Assembly (NCBI GenBank): GCA_050949885.1
Contig: JBMNGO010000001.1
Coordinates: 124,001 to 188,000, forward strand
Direction of reading: 5' to 3'
DNA length: 64,000 bases
Origin: JBMNGO01 sp050949885
GTDB lineage: Bacteria; Bacillota; Syntrophomonadia; Syntrophomonadales; Syntrophomonadaceae
Shown here: one piece after another, positions 1-6,701 of the stretch
How positions within the stretch are numbered: position 1 is the first letter of the stretch
Layout of the letters: each line of letters begins with the position of its first letter
Notes under the pieces: model-generated
The model's input: only the letters and a program-made list of their open reading frames with translations
The model's database searches: none
Told to the model about the DNA's origin: nothing
Made by a program: the position numbers and the translations under genes

Positions 1-2
1 TA

Positions 3-290
3 ATGACCTTTATGTCTGTGTGGAATAAATTCGTTGAGAGCGGCATTTTTGAAACCCATTTGATAGCAGGAAAAACCTTTCAGGTAGAGTGGTTCTTCCC
101 GGTTTATGCAGGAGACGTTCTGAGCGGCAAGGTAGTCATTACCAACCTTATTACCCGCAACCCCTACAACGGTATAGTGGAGTTTAAACTCACAATCTTT
201 AATCAAAATGAAAAGTTAGTAATGGACACTACAACAGAAATAATAGTGGCCAGGAGCCCAGCCTCCTTGGAACCACAAAAAACCCGTTAA
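3..290 (+). CDS. MaoC-like hotdog-fold protein, C-terminal part (5' end outside window)
   Basis: The frame is open to the left edge, so only the last ~95 residues are seen. The segment with VYAGDVLSG followed by a long beta-strand region and NQNEKLVMDTTTEI resembles the C-terminal half of MaoC/(R)-specific enoyl-CoA hydratase or acyl dehydratase hotdog domains. The D-x4-H catalytic region would lie upstream, so activity cannot be judged. The stop codon lies inside the 5' arm of a strong terminator. A second MaoC-like gene is at 39019-39456. An acyl-CoA role is an inference from the fold; the family call is moderately sure. Confidence 0.6.
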   Translation: MTFMSVWNKFVESGIFETHLIAGKTFQVEWFFPVYAGDVLSGKVVITNLITRNPYNGIVEFKLTIFNQNEKLVMDTTTEIIVARSPASLEPQKTR

Positions 291-309
291 GAGCTTAACG
301 GGTTTTTTT
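281..309. terminator. Bidirectional Rho-independent terminator
   Basis: A perfect 10-bp stem (281-290 with 295-304) with a GAGC loop is followed by a T-run on the plus strand and by TTTTTT on the minus strand. It serves both the MaoC-like gene and the converging bactofilin-like gene. The plus-strand stop TAA is part of the stem. Confidence 0.9.
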
Positions 310-338
310 CTTTCTAATGACTGTAAATATATTACAAA

Positions 339-1175
339 TTAATAACTGCTGACAAACTGCACCGGCTTCTTGGTCGGTTGCTGGCCGGGAATGTTGGATT
401 CGTTGTTATCCGTCTTTAAGCCGTCTTTTGGTTCCCTTGGCCCCAACTCACTCTCCTGATCCTTGTCTAATGGATGTTGTGCATTATAATTTCTGTGTTG
501 CGGCCCAATTTCTGTAAGTACAGCACTGGGTTGCTCCGGCTCGCCAAAGATAGCACTTGGCTGCTCCGGTTCGGTTTCTGCCTTACCGAAGATAGTACCT
601 GGTTGATCCGGCTCGGCTTCTGCCTCCCAAAGGATTGCACCTGGTTGCTCCCATTCAACTTCCGCCCCACCAAAGATAGCACCTAACTGCTCAATGCCGC
701 CAGTTTTCTCTTGAACTGAAATTTTATTCTCTTTATGGGTAATAATTTCAGTAATTATATCCTGTCCGGAATTATCTAACATACTCAAATTCTCTTCAGT
801 ATCCAGTACATCATTTCTCACCGAAACATCATTGTGTAAAGAATGTGATTCTTCACACAATGATAAAATACCGCCTTCTTCTATTTTTAGGTTTTGGTAC
901 AAGGCATGACCGAACAATTTACCTGTTGAACGGATGATGAGGTTTGAGACTTCAACATCCCCAAAAACCCGTCCCCAAATTTCCAGGGTATCAGCAATAA
1001 TTCTGCTTCTACACTGACCTGCGGAAGATACTATTACTGTATCGTAAATGAGCGTGTCCCCCACCAGGTTTCCGTTAATTTCAGCTATACTGGTACCTTT
1101 TGAGTCTTTCCTGCTAACATAATACTTGTTTATGCCAATCAAAACCTTATTAAGACATGACTTAACCATTGCCAT
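339..1175 (-). CDS. Bactofilin-like protein with repetitive acidic/Pro-rich tail
   Basis: Residues ~28-108 read like a bactofilin (polymer-forming cytoskeletal) beta-helix: short hydrophobic strands broken by turns, with GNLVGD, TLEIWGRVFGDVEVSNL and STGKLFGH. Residues 163-224 are degenerate repeats of about 14 residues (QPGAIFGxAExEP). The last ~50 residues are polar and end in QFVSSY. There is no signal peptide or membrane segment. The start overlaps the end of the upstream actin-like gene by 14 bp, with little Shine-Dalgarno of its own, which suggests translational coupling; Met3 (1169) is an equally possible start. Bactofilins normally form filaments that scaffold cell-envelope enzymes. 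Pairing with an actin-like ATPase suggests a joint cytoskeletal job, which is an inference. Confidence 0.6.
   Translation of the reverse strand: MAMVKSCLNKVLIGINKYYVSRKDSKGTSIAEINGNLVGDTLIYDTVIVSSAGQCRSRIIADTLEIWGRVFGDVEVSNLIIRSTGKLFGHALYQNLKIEEGGILSLCEESHSLHNDVSVRNDVLDTEENLSMLDNSGQDIITEIITHKENKISVQEKTGGIEQLGAIFGGAEVEWEQPGAILWEAEAEPDQPGTIFGKAETEPEQPSAIFGEPEQPSAVLTEIGPQHRNYNAQHPLDKDQESELGPREPKDGLKTDNNESNIPGQQPTKKPVQFVSSY
504..689 (-). repeat. In-frame degenerate tandem repeat, five units
   Basis: Encodes residues 163-224 of the bactofilin-like protein. The units start at residues 163, 177, 191, 205 and 215; the first three are 14 residues and the last two are cut to 10. Consensus is Q-P-G/S-A/T-I-F-G-x-A-E-x-E-P-E. 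The DNA copies have diverged but are still recognisable. Confidence 0.75.
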
Positions 1176-2199
1176 CGCCGCTGTCTAATTCAGAAGCGTT
1201 TTTCCACAGGCGATTTCCCCAAATCAGATATCCTCTGCTGTTAGCTGTTATTGGTTCGTTTGCTAGTTTTCCTTGCGGCAAATAAGGCAAAAGGTAAGGG
1301 CTAACGGCCTGCCCACCGCCTCCGCTTAACAACAATGAATCATACTCTGGAATACGCCAGAAGGAGTTTAATTCAACCAGAACATTGGTGGCCAACTTTT
1401 GGAAGGCCTCTTCTCTAATATCGGTAATTGGAATAGCTTTGCCTGCCACATTGATTTTGCCTTTAATCACTACTTCATCCAGAGCGTGGTTAGCTCTTTC
1501 TATTCCGTAACGAGCAAAGATCTCCTCCGATATTTCTTTATAAGCTGTGGCCATTCCAACTGAAATGGTTCTGCTCTTTTCTGGAAGGTATTCCCCATCT
1601 TCAATGGTTGCAAAATCAGTAGTTCCAAAACCTACATCAATAATACCGTAGCGTCCTTCAATTGACTCGGTTCGTCCTCCCCAAAGATCTAACACTTGGA
1701 ACCAATAGGTGCCCAGGGGCTGAGGAACAATTTCAAGTTGATTTATATTTATTTCAATTTCCTGTGGCTTATTATTCTTAAAAATGGTCACAATGTTGCG
1801 ATTGCGGGGGTCTGTTTTAATCTGTTTAAACAAGTCCTCCATCAGATTCATACGTCCTGGAGGAAGACCTGTTACAACTTTAAAATTATTAACAGGACCG
1901 TTACAAAATAGGCTCAAGGCAGCAAAGAAAAGAATTTGCAGATCATTTCCCTCACTACGGGTGTCCGATAATCCACGATAGACAAATTTCGAATGCCTAA
2001 TAGAAGATTTTCCAACAAAATAGTTTTTGTTGCCCAACCCGATTTTTATCTCATTAATCGGAGGCTGGTTTTGCAACCCCATTCGAAAAGTCTGCTTATT
2101 GTGGCTATCCCCCACAACACTTGGAAAAGAATACCCGAAGTCGCCATCAGTGATTTTTACAAATCCATAGCCTACGTCCAGACCAACAATTTTACTCAT
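1162..2199 (-). CDS. ParM/StbA-type actin-like ATPase (bacterial Alp)
   Basis: 345 residues with the actin/Hsp70 ATPase fold signatures in order: phosphate-1 GLDVGYGFVK (6-15), VVTGLPPG (108-115), phosphate-2 GIIDVGFGTTDF (185-196), adenosine motif LLLSGGGG (289-296), and the late ANSRGYLIWG (319-328) typical of StbA/ParM relatives. It would bind ATP and form filaments in the cytoplasm. The start is an ATG with GGAGG about 9 nt upstream. No ParR-like adaptor gene is adjacent; the downstream partner is a bactofilin-like protein overlapping by 14 bp. A plasmid-segregation role is therefore doubtful, and a chromosomal cytoskeletal role is possible. The family is confident; the cellular role is unknown. 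Confidence 0.82.
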   Translation of the reverse strand: MSKIVGLDVGYGFVKITDGDFGYSFPSVVGDSHNKQTFRMGLQNQPPINEIKIGLGNKNYFVGKSSIRHSKFVYRGLSDTRSEGNDLQILFFAALSLFCNGPVNNFKVVTGLPPGRMNLMEDLFKQIKTDPRNRNIVTIFKNNKPQEIEININQLEIVPQPLGTYWFQVLDLWGGRTESIEGRYGIIDVGFGTTDFATIEDGEYLPEKSRTISVGMATAYKEISEEIFARYGIERANHALDEVVIKGKINVAGKAIPITDIREEAFQKLATNVLVELNSFWRIPEYDSLLLSGGGGQAVSPYLLPYLPQGKLANEPITANSRGYLIWGNRLWKNASELDSGDGNG

Positions 2200-2458
2200 T
2201 CACCTGTCCTCCTCTGTTTTGTTCCCAAAATGGTATATTAAAAGGCCACCCTTAAAGCTTCCAAGCTGAATAATTCTAGGTTAAAGATAACAAAAGCTTA
2301 CAATTAGACCCACTTTTTCCCATAATCCCCTAACTAATAGTATTCTTTAAAAAACTTGACTGATTTTGTTCATTTTATCATAGCACTATAAAAAATGGCA
2401 ATTAAAATAGGACTTTTTGCTAATGTTTGCTAAGCCCTTATTACTATGGTTAGTTAGG

Positions 2459-2472
2459 ACTAGTGTACTAGT
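2459..2472. promoter_or_regulatory. ACTAGT-GT-ACTAGT paired palindrome, possible operator
   Basis: Two self-complementary hexamers separated by 2 bp, about 260 bp upstream of the alp start and about 260 bp upstream of ahcY. This is a typical size for a dimeric regulator site, but no regulator is known, so it is only a candidate. Confidence 0.3.
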
Positions 2473-2487
2473 TTTAATGGGTATTCA

Positions 2488-2519
2488 AAAAGCTGTACCA
2501 ACTAGCACAGCTTTTGCTT
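2488..2519. terminator. Orphan terminator-like hairpin
   Basis: A 9-bp stem AAAAGCTGT/ACAGCTTTT with a 10-nt loop, followed by TTTTGCTTTT on plus and by a T-run on minus. There is no gene just upstream on either strand, so it may end a short RNA or act in a leader. Confidence 0.6.
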
Positions 2520-2609
2520 TTCACGGTTATTTATAAACTGAAACAGCTTTCTAATAACCACAAACCTAGAATCAATTGCGAAAAAGATGATATTTACGAA
2601 AGAACTGCA

Positions 2610-2668
2610 GGCTGGGCATAATGTCCTGTCCTTGGTTCAATATGGCTTTATGCCCGGCTAATTTTTAC
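2610..2668 (+). terminator. Terminator-like hairpin in the ahcY 5' region (possible attenuator)
   Basis: A 12-bp stem (2610-2621 with 2648-2659, G-U pairs allowed) with a 26-nt loop, then AATTTTTACTT. It stands about 65 bp before the ahcY start. It could attenuate ahcY if transcription begins upstream. TATAAT- and TATACT-like boxes after it allow the alternative that the promoter is downstream. Confidence 0.5.
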
Positions 2669-2733
2669 TTATAATGGTTGTATTATATGTTTATGACATA
2701 TACTATTTATAGAATTTCAGGAGGTTTTATTAA

Positions 2734-4017
2734 ATGCCAAGTCCAGCGAATTTGCTCACTAGCCAAGAATCAATAATTAGCGATCCGGAACTGTCAACTT
2801 CCGGATACCGCAAGCTTGAATGGGTAAAAAACAACATGCCGGTTCTAAATAATCTGTATTCGGAGTTTGCCAAGGATAAACCCTTAGCGGGCAAGACTGT
2901 AGCCTGTTGCCTGCATCTGGAAGCCAAAACCGGATATTTGTTACAGACTCTAAATATTGCTGGGGCCAAAGTTGTGGCCTGCGCCAGCAATCCTTTGTCA
3001 ACCCAAGATGACGTAGTAGCTGCACTGGTTAATTCAGGTATTAATATTTTTGCCCGGCGCGGAGAAAGTGAGAAGGAATACATTCAATTTATGGAAATGG
3101 CCCTGGATTTTTCGCCTGACGCCATTATTGATGACGGTGCCGATATGATATCTTTGCTCCATAAAAAACGGCCTGAACAGGCAAAAAGCATAATTGGCGC
3201 ATGTGAGGAAACTACCACCGGCATCCTTCGTCTGAAAGCCATGGACCGTGACGGTTCCCTCCTATTCCCAGTAATCGCCGTAAATGATGCTTACATGAAA
3301 TACCTTTTTGACAATCGCTATGGAACCGGCCAATCAGTTTGGGACGGTATAAACCGTACAACCAATCTGGTTGTAGCCGGAAAAACAGTAGTGGTAGCCG
3401 GTTATGGATGGTGCGGCAAGGGAGTATCAATGCGAGCCAAAGGCCTGGGAGCCAATATTATCGTAACGGAAATTGACCCCATTAAAGCTAATGAAGCCAT
3501 AATGGACGGCTTCAGGGTTATGCCCATGTCTAAAGCTGCCCCGTTGGGAGACATTTTTATTACTGTTACCGGCAATATCAATGTTATAAGAAAAGAGCAC
3601 ATGGAATTAATGAAAAACAATGCAATTATGGCTAATGCCGGTCACTTTGATGTAGAGATTAACAAAAAAGATCTCCATGACTTATCAATAAGAAGAAAAG
3701 CGCTAAGAAACAATATTGAAGAATTTGAAATGGCTGATGGACGCAAACTATATTTGTTAGCCGAGGGCCGATTAGTTAATTTAGCAGCTGGTGACGGACA
3801 TCCAGCAGAAGTGATGGATTTGAGTTTTTCCTTGCAGGCTCTATCACTTTTACATGTGATTAACCAACAAGGTAAATTAGCTAATCACGTCTATGATGTT
3901 CCTGACCAAATTGACCAGAAAGTAGCTTTACTCAGGCTTAAAGCCAGTAATATACAAATTGATGAACTTACTGCAGAACAAAAAACCTACCTGGAAAACT
4001 GGGATACCAATCTGTAG
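2734..4017 (+). CDS. ahcY: Adenosylhomocysteinase (SAH hydrolase)
   Basis: Reversibly splits S-adenosylhomocysteine into adenosine and homocysteine, clearing the inhibitory product of methyltransferases; cytosolic, NAD-dependent. 427 residues with EETTTG (158-163), NRYGTGQSVWDGI (194-206), the NAD-binding GYGWCGKG (223-230), NAGHFD (301-306) and LAAGDGHP (350-357). The C-terminus lacks the KPxxYRY tail of eukaryotic enzymes, as in archaeal and clostridial short forms. The start ATG follows AGGAGG at normal spacing. It stands alone as a plus-strand unit with a hairpin-rich leader, and it complements metK at 30.5 kb in the SAM cycle. Confidence 0.95.
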   Translation: MPSPANLLTSQESIISDPELSTSGYRKLEWVKNNMPVLNNLYSEFAKDKPLAGKTVACCLHLEAKTGYLLQTLNIAGAKVVACASNPLSTQDDVVAALVNSGINIFARRGESEKEYIQFMEMALDFSPDAIIDDGADMISLLHKKRPEQAKSIIGACEETTTGILRLKAMDRDGSLLFPVIAVNDAYMKYLFDNRYGTGQSVWDGINRTTNLVVAGKTVVVAGYGWCGKGVSMRAKGLGANIIVTEIDPIKANEAIMDGFRVMPMSKAAPLGDIFITVTGNINVIRKEHMELMKNNAIMANAGHFDVEINKKDLHDLSIRRKALRNNIEEFEMADGRKLYLLAEGRLVNLAAGDGHPAEVMDLSFSLQALSLLHVINQQGKLANHVYDVPDQIDQKVALLRLKASNIQIDELTAEQKTYLENWDTNL

Positions 4018-4033
4018 ATTTCACAGCATAATA

Positions 4034-4075
4034 AAACCGCCTCTTTCACATAATACAGGTAGGAGGCGGTTTATT
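4034..4075 (+). terminator. ahcY 3' hairpin whose 3' arm carries a ribosome binding site
   Basis: A 10-bp stem AAACCGCCTC (4034-4043) / GAGGCGGTTT (4063-4072) with a 19-nt loop and a weak T-run (TTTATTT). The AGGAGG at 4061-4066 sits in the 3' arm, 10 nt before the ATG of the next small gene. The hairpin may therefore end most ahcY messages and hide that ribosome binding site in readthrough ones. Confidence 0.6.
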
Positions 4076-4076
4076 T

Positions 4077-4223
4077 ATGGATACAATCAGCAAGAAATAT
4101 ATCTGGTGTTTTTTTGGCATCCTTATAGCCGTAATGGTTGCTGCCTTCTTGATAAACACTCTTTATCCCCCGGAAACCAAGATAATTCCTCAAGATCAAC
4201 AGATAGCAATTATACTCAGCTGA
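4077..4223 (+). CDS. Small single-pass membrane protein, 48 residues
   Basis: ATG at 4077 is preceded by AGGAGG (4061-4066) with 10-nt spacing. The product begins MDTISKKYIWCFF, continues with a hydrophobic helix to about residue 26 (GILIAVMVAAFLI), and ends in a ~22-residue polar tail reading ...QQIAIILS. The order of basic N-terminus, helix and tail fits a type-II membrane micropeptide. It converges with the minus-strand membrane protein gene 17 bp away. No family is recognised. The good ribosome binding site and clear helix support a real gene. Confidence 0.55.
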   Translation: MDTISKKYIWCFFGILIAVMVAAFLINTLYPPETKIIPQDQQIAIILS

Positions 4224-4239
4224 TTGCTAGCCCCAAACA

Positions 4240-4524
4240 TCATAGCTTGTTTTTTACCATCAACCCTTCTGCCAGTTTGAAAAGGTCATGAACAAAATTA
4301 GCTCCCCGGGAAGCGATTACACCGGTAAAGACTTCTCCCAGATGAGGAATGGCTAAAGGAATTCCTACCATTTCAAACAGGTCAATTTGTGCTCCCAACG
4401 CCAGAACTAGGCATATAATAATAGAACCTACACGGTCAACGCAGATCTTGTTTTTTTGCCATACCAGCTTAAAAGTCTCCCATATACTCTCTGCCAGCAT
4501 AGCTAAAAGCAGAATTTTGGCCAT
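4240..4524 (-). CDS. Small hydrophobic membrane protein, holin-like
   Basis: About 94 residues with hydrophobic stretches at the N-terminus (AKILLLAMLAESIWETF), in the middle (GSIIICLVLALGAQIDLF) and near PHLGEVFTGVIASRG, then NFVHDLFKLAEGL. The pattern recalls small holin-like or conserved membrane proteins of Clostridia. The ATG at 4524 is preferred because GGGGAGG sits 10 nt upstream; an alternative ATG at 4545 adds seven residues. No phage lysis genes are nearby, so a lysis role is not supported. Function unknown. Confidence 0.6.
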   Translation of the reverse strand: MAKILLLAMLAESIWETFKLVWQKNKICVDRVGSIIICLVLALGAQIDLFEMVGIPLAIPHLGEVFTGVIASRGANFVHDLFKLAEGLMVKNKL

Positions 4525-4684
4525 AATTCTTAAACCTCCCCTCATGTTGCTCTCCTATATCAAATTCCTATTGGGGAAAAGATGATCATCGTTATTAGAG
4601 TTTTCCTCAACTTGCATTTAGGTACAGGTAAATATTAAGATAAGCTAAAGATAAAAGAATCGACCTAATATCAGGAGAATTAAA

Positions 4685-6073
4685 TTGCTAAAAACCGACC
4701 GGAAATGGCAGATTTTAATCACTGTATGTATTGGCATTTTCATTGCCACTCTTGACGGCAGTATCCTGAGTATTGCTAATCCTACTATAGCCAGCGATTT
4801 CGGCGTAAGTATGAAAGAAGTCCAGTGGGTAGTAACATCCTATATGCTGGTTATTACTTCTTCATTGATCCTCTTGGGAAAGCTGGGGGACCGCATGGGA
4901 AGCATCAAAGTCTACTCCCTGGGCTTTCTCGTATTTACTGTGGGTTCACTTTTCTGCAGCCTCTCTCCCTCTCTATTGTTTCTAATTGCTTCGCGGGTCT
5001 TTCAGGGTGTGGGTGCCAGTATGATGATGGCTACCGGTATGGGCATTGTGTCCAATGCCTTTCCTGATAATGAAAGGGGCAAAGCCCTGGGACTGACAGG
5101 AAGTGTAGTGGGCATTGGCAATGCGACCGGGCCTAGCCTGGGGGGATTCCTGCTGGTCCATTATAACTGGCCGATAATCTTTCTGATAAATATCCCTATC
5201 GGTATTCTGGGTTTTTGGCTGGCCAGGAAATTGGCTGGTTCAGAAGAAGTATCTAATTCCCAGCAGGGGCATGATTTGCCGGGTACTGTGGCTTTTGCTA
5301 TTGCTGTCACTATGATAATAATTTCCCTATCGGGGGGCGATACGATTAATCCAGGCTTATTTGCCGCAGGGATATTAGCCTTAATAATTTTTGTATTTAT
5401 TGAAAAGCAAGCGCCATCCCCTATTTTGGACTTTTCATTGTTCAAGATAAAGAATTTTGTTATCGGTATTATTATGGGCTTTGCTGCCTATTGCAGCCAA
5501 AACTTCGCCCTTTTTCTAATGCCTTTTTATTTAGAAAACCTACTCCGTTTTTCACCTGGCTACTCGGGACTGCTGATGACCATTCCGCCTATTATAATGA
5601 TTGTGGTTTCGCCCCTGTCAGGCAATCTATCAGATAAAATCGGATCGGCCAAATTAACATCTGTGGCCTTCTTGCTCATGACCACCGCTCACCTGTTTTT
5701 TTCCAGCCTGACCGAGGACAGTAACCTTTTAACAATCTGTGTTGGGTTAGCTTTGCTGGGTATGGGTATGGGGTCATTTGGCTCCCCCAATAATAATTCA
5801 ATTATGGGGTCCATTCCCAAAAACAGTGTGGGCTATGCCGGAGGATTTGTTTCCACCGTCCGCAATTTTTCTTTCGCTTTAGGTATAGCCGCCTCGGTTT
5901 CCATTTTTAGCTACTTTTTTACCCGCAGCCTTGCATCAGCATCTTTCGCCCATGCTTATGTTGAGGCTAACACAATGGTATATCGTACAGCGGCCGTGAT
6001 AACCCTAATAGGATTATTAATCTCCCTCAGTACCAGCAGAAGCCGACAAATAGCTTCTTCGGAGGAGAAATGA
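4685..6073 (+). CDS. MFS transporter, DHA2 (EmrB/QacA-type) drug:H+ antiporter
   Basis: 462 residues with about 14 hydrophobic helices. It opens with the family signature around LDGSILSIANPTIASDF, then QWVVTSYMLV and LGKLGDRMGS (loop 2-3 motif A), and has GSVVGIGNATGPSLGG (motif C, typical of antiporters). It would export a lipophilic compound in exchange for protons; the substrate cannot be predicted. The start is TTG at 4685 with CAGGAG 8-10 nt upstream. No regulator gene is adjacent. The gene ends about 50 bp before the tRNA-Arg promoter. Confidence 0.88.
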   Translation: MLKTDRKWQILITVCIGIFIATLDGSILSIANPTIASDFGVSMKEVQWVVTSYMLVITSSLILLGKLGDRMGSIKVYSLGFLVFTVGSLFCSLSPSLLFLIASRVFQGVGASMMMATGMGIVSNAFPDNERGKALGLTGSVVGIGNATGPSLGGFLLVHYNWPIIFLINIPIGILGFWLARKLAGSEEVSNSQQGHDLPGTVAFAIAVTMIIISLSGGDTINPGLFAAGILALIIFVFIEKQAPSPILDFSLFKIKNFVIGIIMGFAAYCSQNFALFLMPFYLENLLRFSPGYSGLLMTIPPIIMIVVSPLSGNLSDKIGSAKLTSVAFLLMTTAHLFFSSLTEDSNLLTICVGLALLGMGMGSFGSPNNNSIMGSIPKNSVGYAGGFVSTVRNFSFALGIAASVSIFSYFFTRSLASASFAHAYVEANTMVYRTAAVITLIGLLISLSTSRSRQIASSEEK

Positions 6074-6120
6074 TCAAAAGCCCCAGGACACTATTCGGTT
6101 AAAAATTCCCCTGCCTGACT

Positions 6121-6149
6121 TTGACCAAGCAAAAATATTCTGTTATAAT
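6121..6149 (+). promoter_or_regulatory. Sigma-A promoter of tRNA-Arg
   Basis: TTGACC (6121-6126), a 17-bp spacer, then a perfect TATAAT (6144-6149). The tRNA begins 14 bp after the -10 box. Confidence 0.9.
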
Positions 6150-6163
6150 CATTAATGCATTAT

Positions 6164-6238
6164 ACGCCCGTAGCTCAGTGGATAGAGCACCGGCCTCCGG
6201 AGCCGGGTGCGGAGGTTCGATTCCTCTCGGGCGTACCA
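6164..6238 (+). tRNA. tRNA-Arg (anticodon CCG)
   Basis: A full cloverleaf can be drawn. The acceptor stem is ACGCCCG/CGGGCGT, D arm GCTC...GAGC, anticodon stem CCGGC/GCCGG with loop CTCCGGA (anticodon CCG), T arm GAGG-TTCGATT-CCTC, and CCA is encoded (6236-6238). It reads CGG codons. Confidence 0.96.
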
Positions 6239-6251
6239 TATAAAATTCAGG

Positions 6252-6283
6252 CACTTTCAATATAATGAAGGTGTTTTTTATTT
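6252..6283 (+). terminator. Terminator after tRNA-Arg
   Basis: An 8-bp stem CACTTTCA/TGAAGGTG (one G-U pair, 6-nt loop) followed by TTTTTTATTT, directly downstream of the tRNA. Confidence 0.85.
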
Positions 6284-6352
6284 ACTGCCAGCCCTATCTT
6301 CTTATTAACACACCATTTCAAACCAGGCTGGGTAAGAGCCAAGGCCCCTCCG

Positions 6353-6381
6353 TTACCATTACAGGAAAAATCGTGTATAAT
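6353..6381 (+). promoter_or_regulatory. Promoter candidate for the small zinc-finger gene at 6474
   Basis: TTACCA (6353-6358), 17-bp spacer, TATAAT (6376-6381). This leaves an untranslated leader of about 85 nt before the start codon. Confidence 0.65.
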
Positions 6382-6473
6382 GTATACAAGGAGAAATTAT
6401 CCAGCATGCGATAAGCAGCACTTAGTAAAACCATTGGGGAAATACGATAGTTAGTGCAAAAGGGGGTTGTAAT

Positions 6474-6656
6474 ATGACAGCCGTAAGCGAAAAATCATAC
6501 TACGAGAAGCAACTCCTTAGAAAAAAGAAACAGATCATCGCTAACAGCAGATGTAGAATCTGCGGTGAGCCTATTGGTAATAAGAGCTACATAACATTTG
6601 AAGAAAGGTATTTCCACGTACCATGTGTCAAACAGAATTCGCCAGCTACCCAGTAA
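6474..6656 (+). CDS. Small LIM-like zinc-finger protein, 60 residues
   Basis: A basic N-terminus (KKKQ) is followed by C-x2-C (CRIC) and, 17 residues later, H-x2-C (HVPC), giving the C2HC spacing of half a LIM domain. The body matches the LIM-type pattern CRxCGEPIG...YFHxxC. A GGGGG-type ribosome binding site precedes the ATG by about 8 nt, and it has its own consensus-like promoter. It is probably a zinc-stabilised protein-protein or nucleic-acid binding module. The real function is unknown. Confidence 0.65.
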   Translation: MTAVSEKSYYEKQLLRKKKQIIANSRCRICGEPIGNKSYITFEERYFHVPCVKQNSPATQ

Positions 6657-6701
6657 TCTGCGATTTTGCTTATCGCTGCTGGATAACGGGTAAGGGCCCA
6701 G

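Larger units (their letters stand above)
2200..2733. other. 534-bp intergenic region between divergent alp operon and ahcY
   Basis: AT-rich, no convincing gene. It holds a paired ACTAGT element (2459-2472), a bidirectional terminator-like hairpin (2488-2519), a 7-bp hairpin (2525-2531 with 2553-2559), a long terminator-like hairpin (2610-2668), and an inverted pair CCTAACTAA (near 2330) and TTAGTTAGG (near 2455) about 120 bp apart. Both divergent promoters must lie here; I could not fix their -35/-10 boxes with confidence. Confidence 0.6.

Noticed and set aside
474..686. Open frame of 70 codons on the plus strand opposite the repeat region
   Set aside because: It is the antisense of the tandem repeats in the bactofilin-like gene, with no ribosome site.
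1162..2199. Plasmid partition locus (parMRC)
   Set aside because: No ParR-like gene and no run of direct repeats nearby; the surroundings are chromosomal.
2395..2433. A 12-codon frame ATG...TAA that could be a leader peptide
   Set aside because: There is no Shine-Dalgarno (only A-rich sequence upstream) and no regulatory codon pattern.
4240..4524. Phage holin as evidence of a prophage
   Set aside because: No phage structural, lysis or integrase genes in the window; only a small membrane protein pattern.
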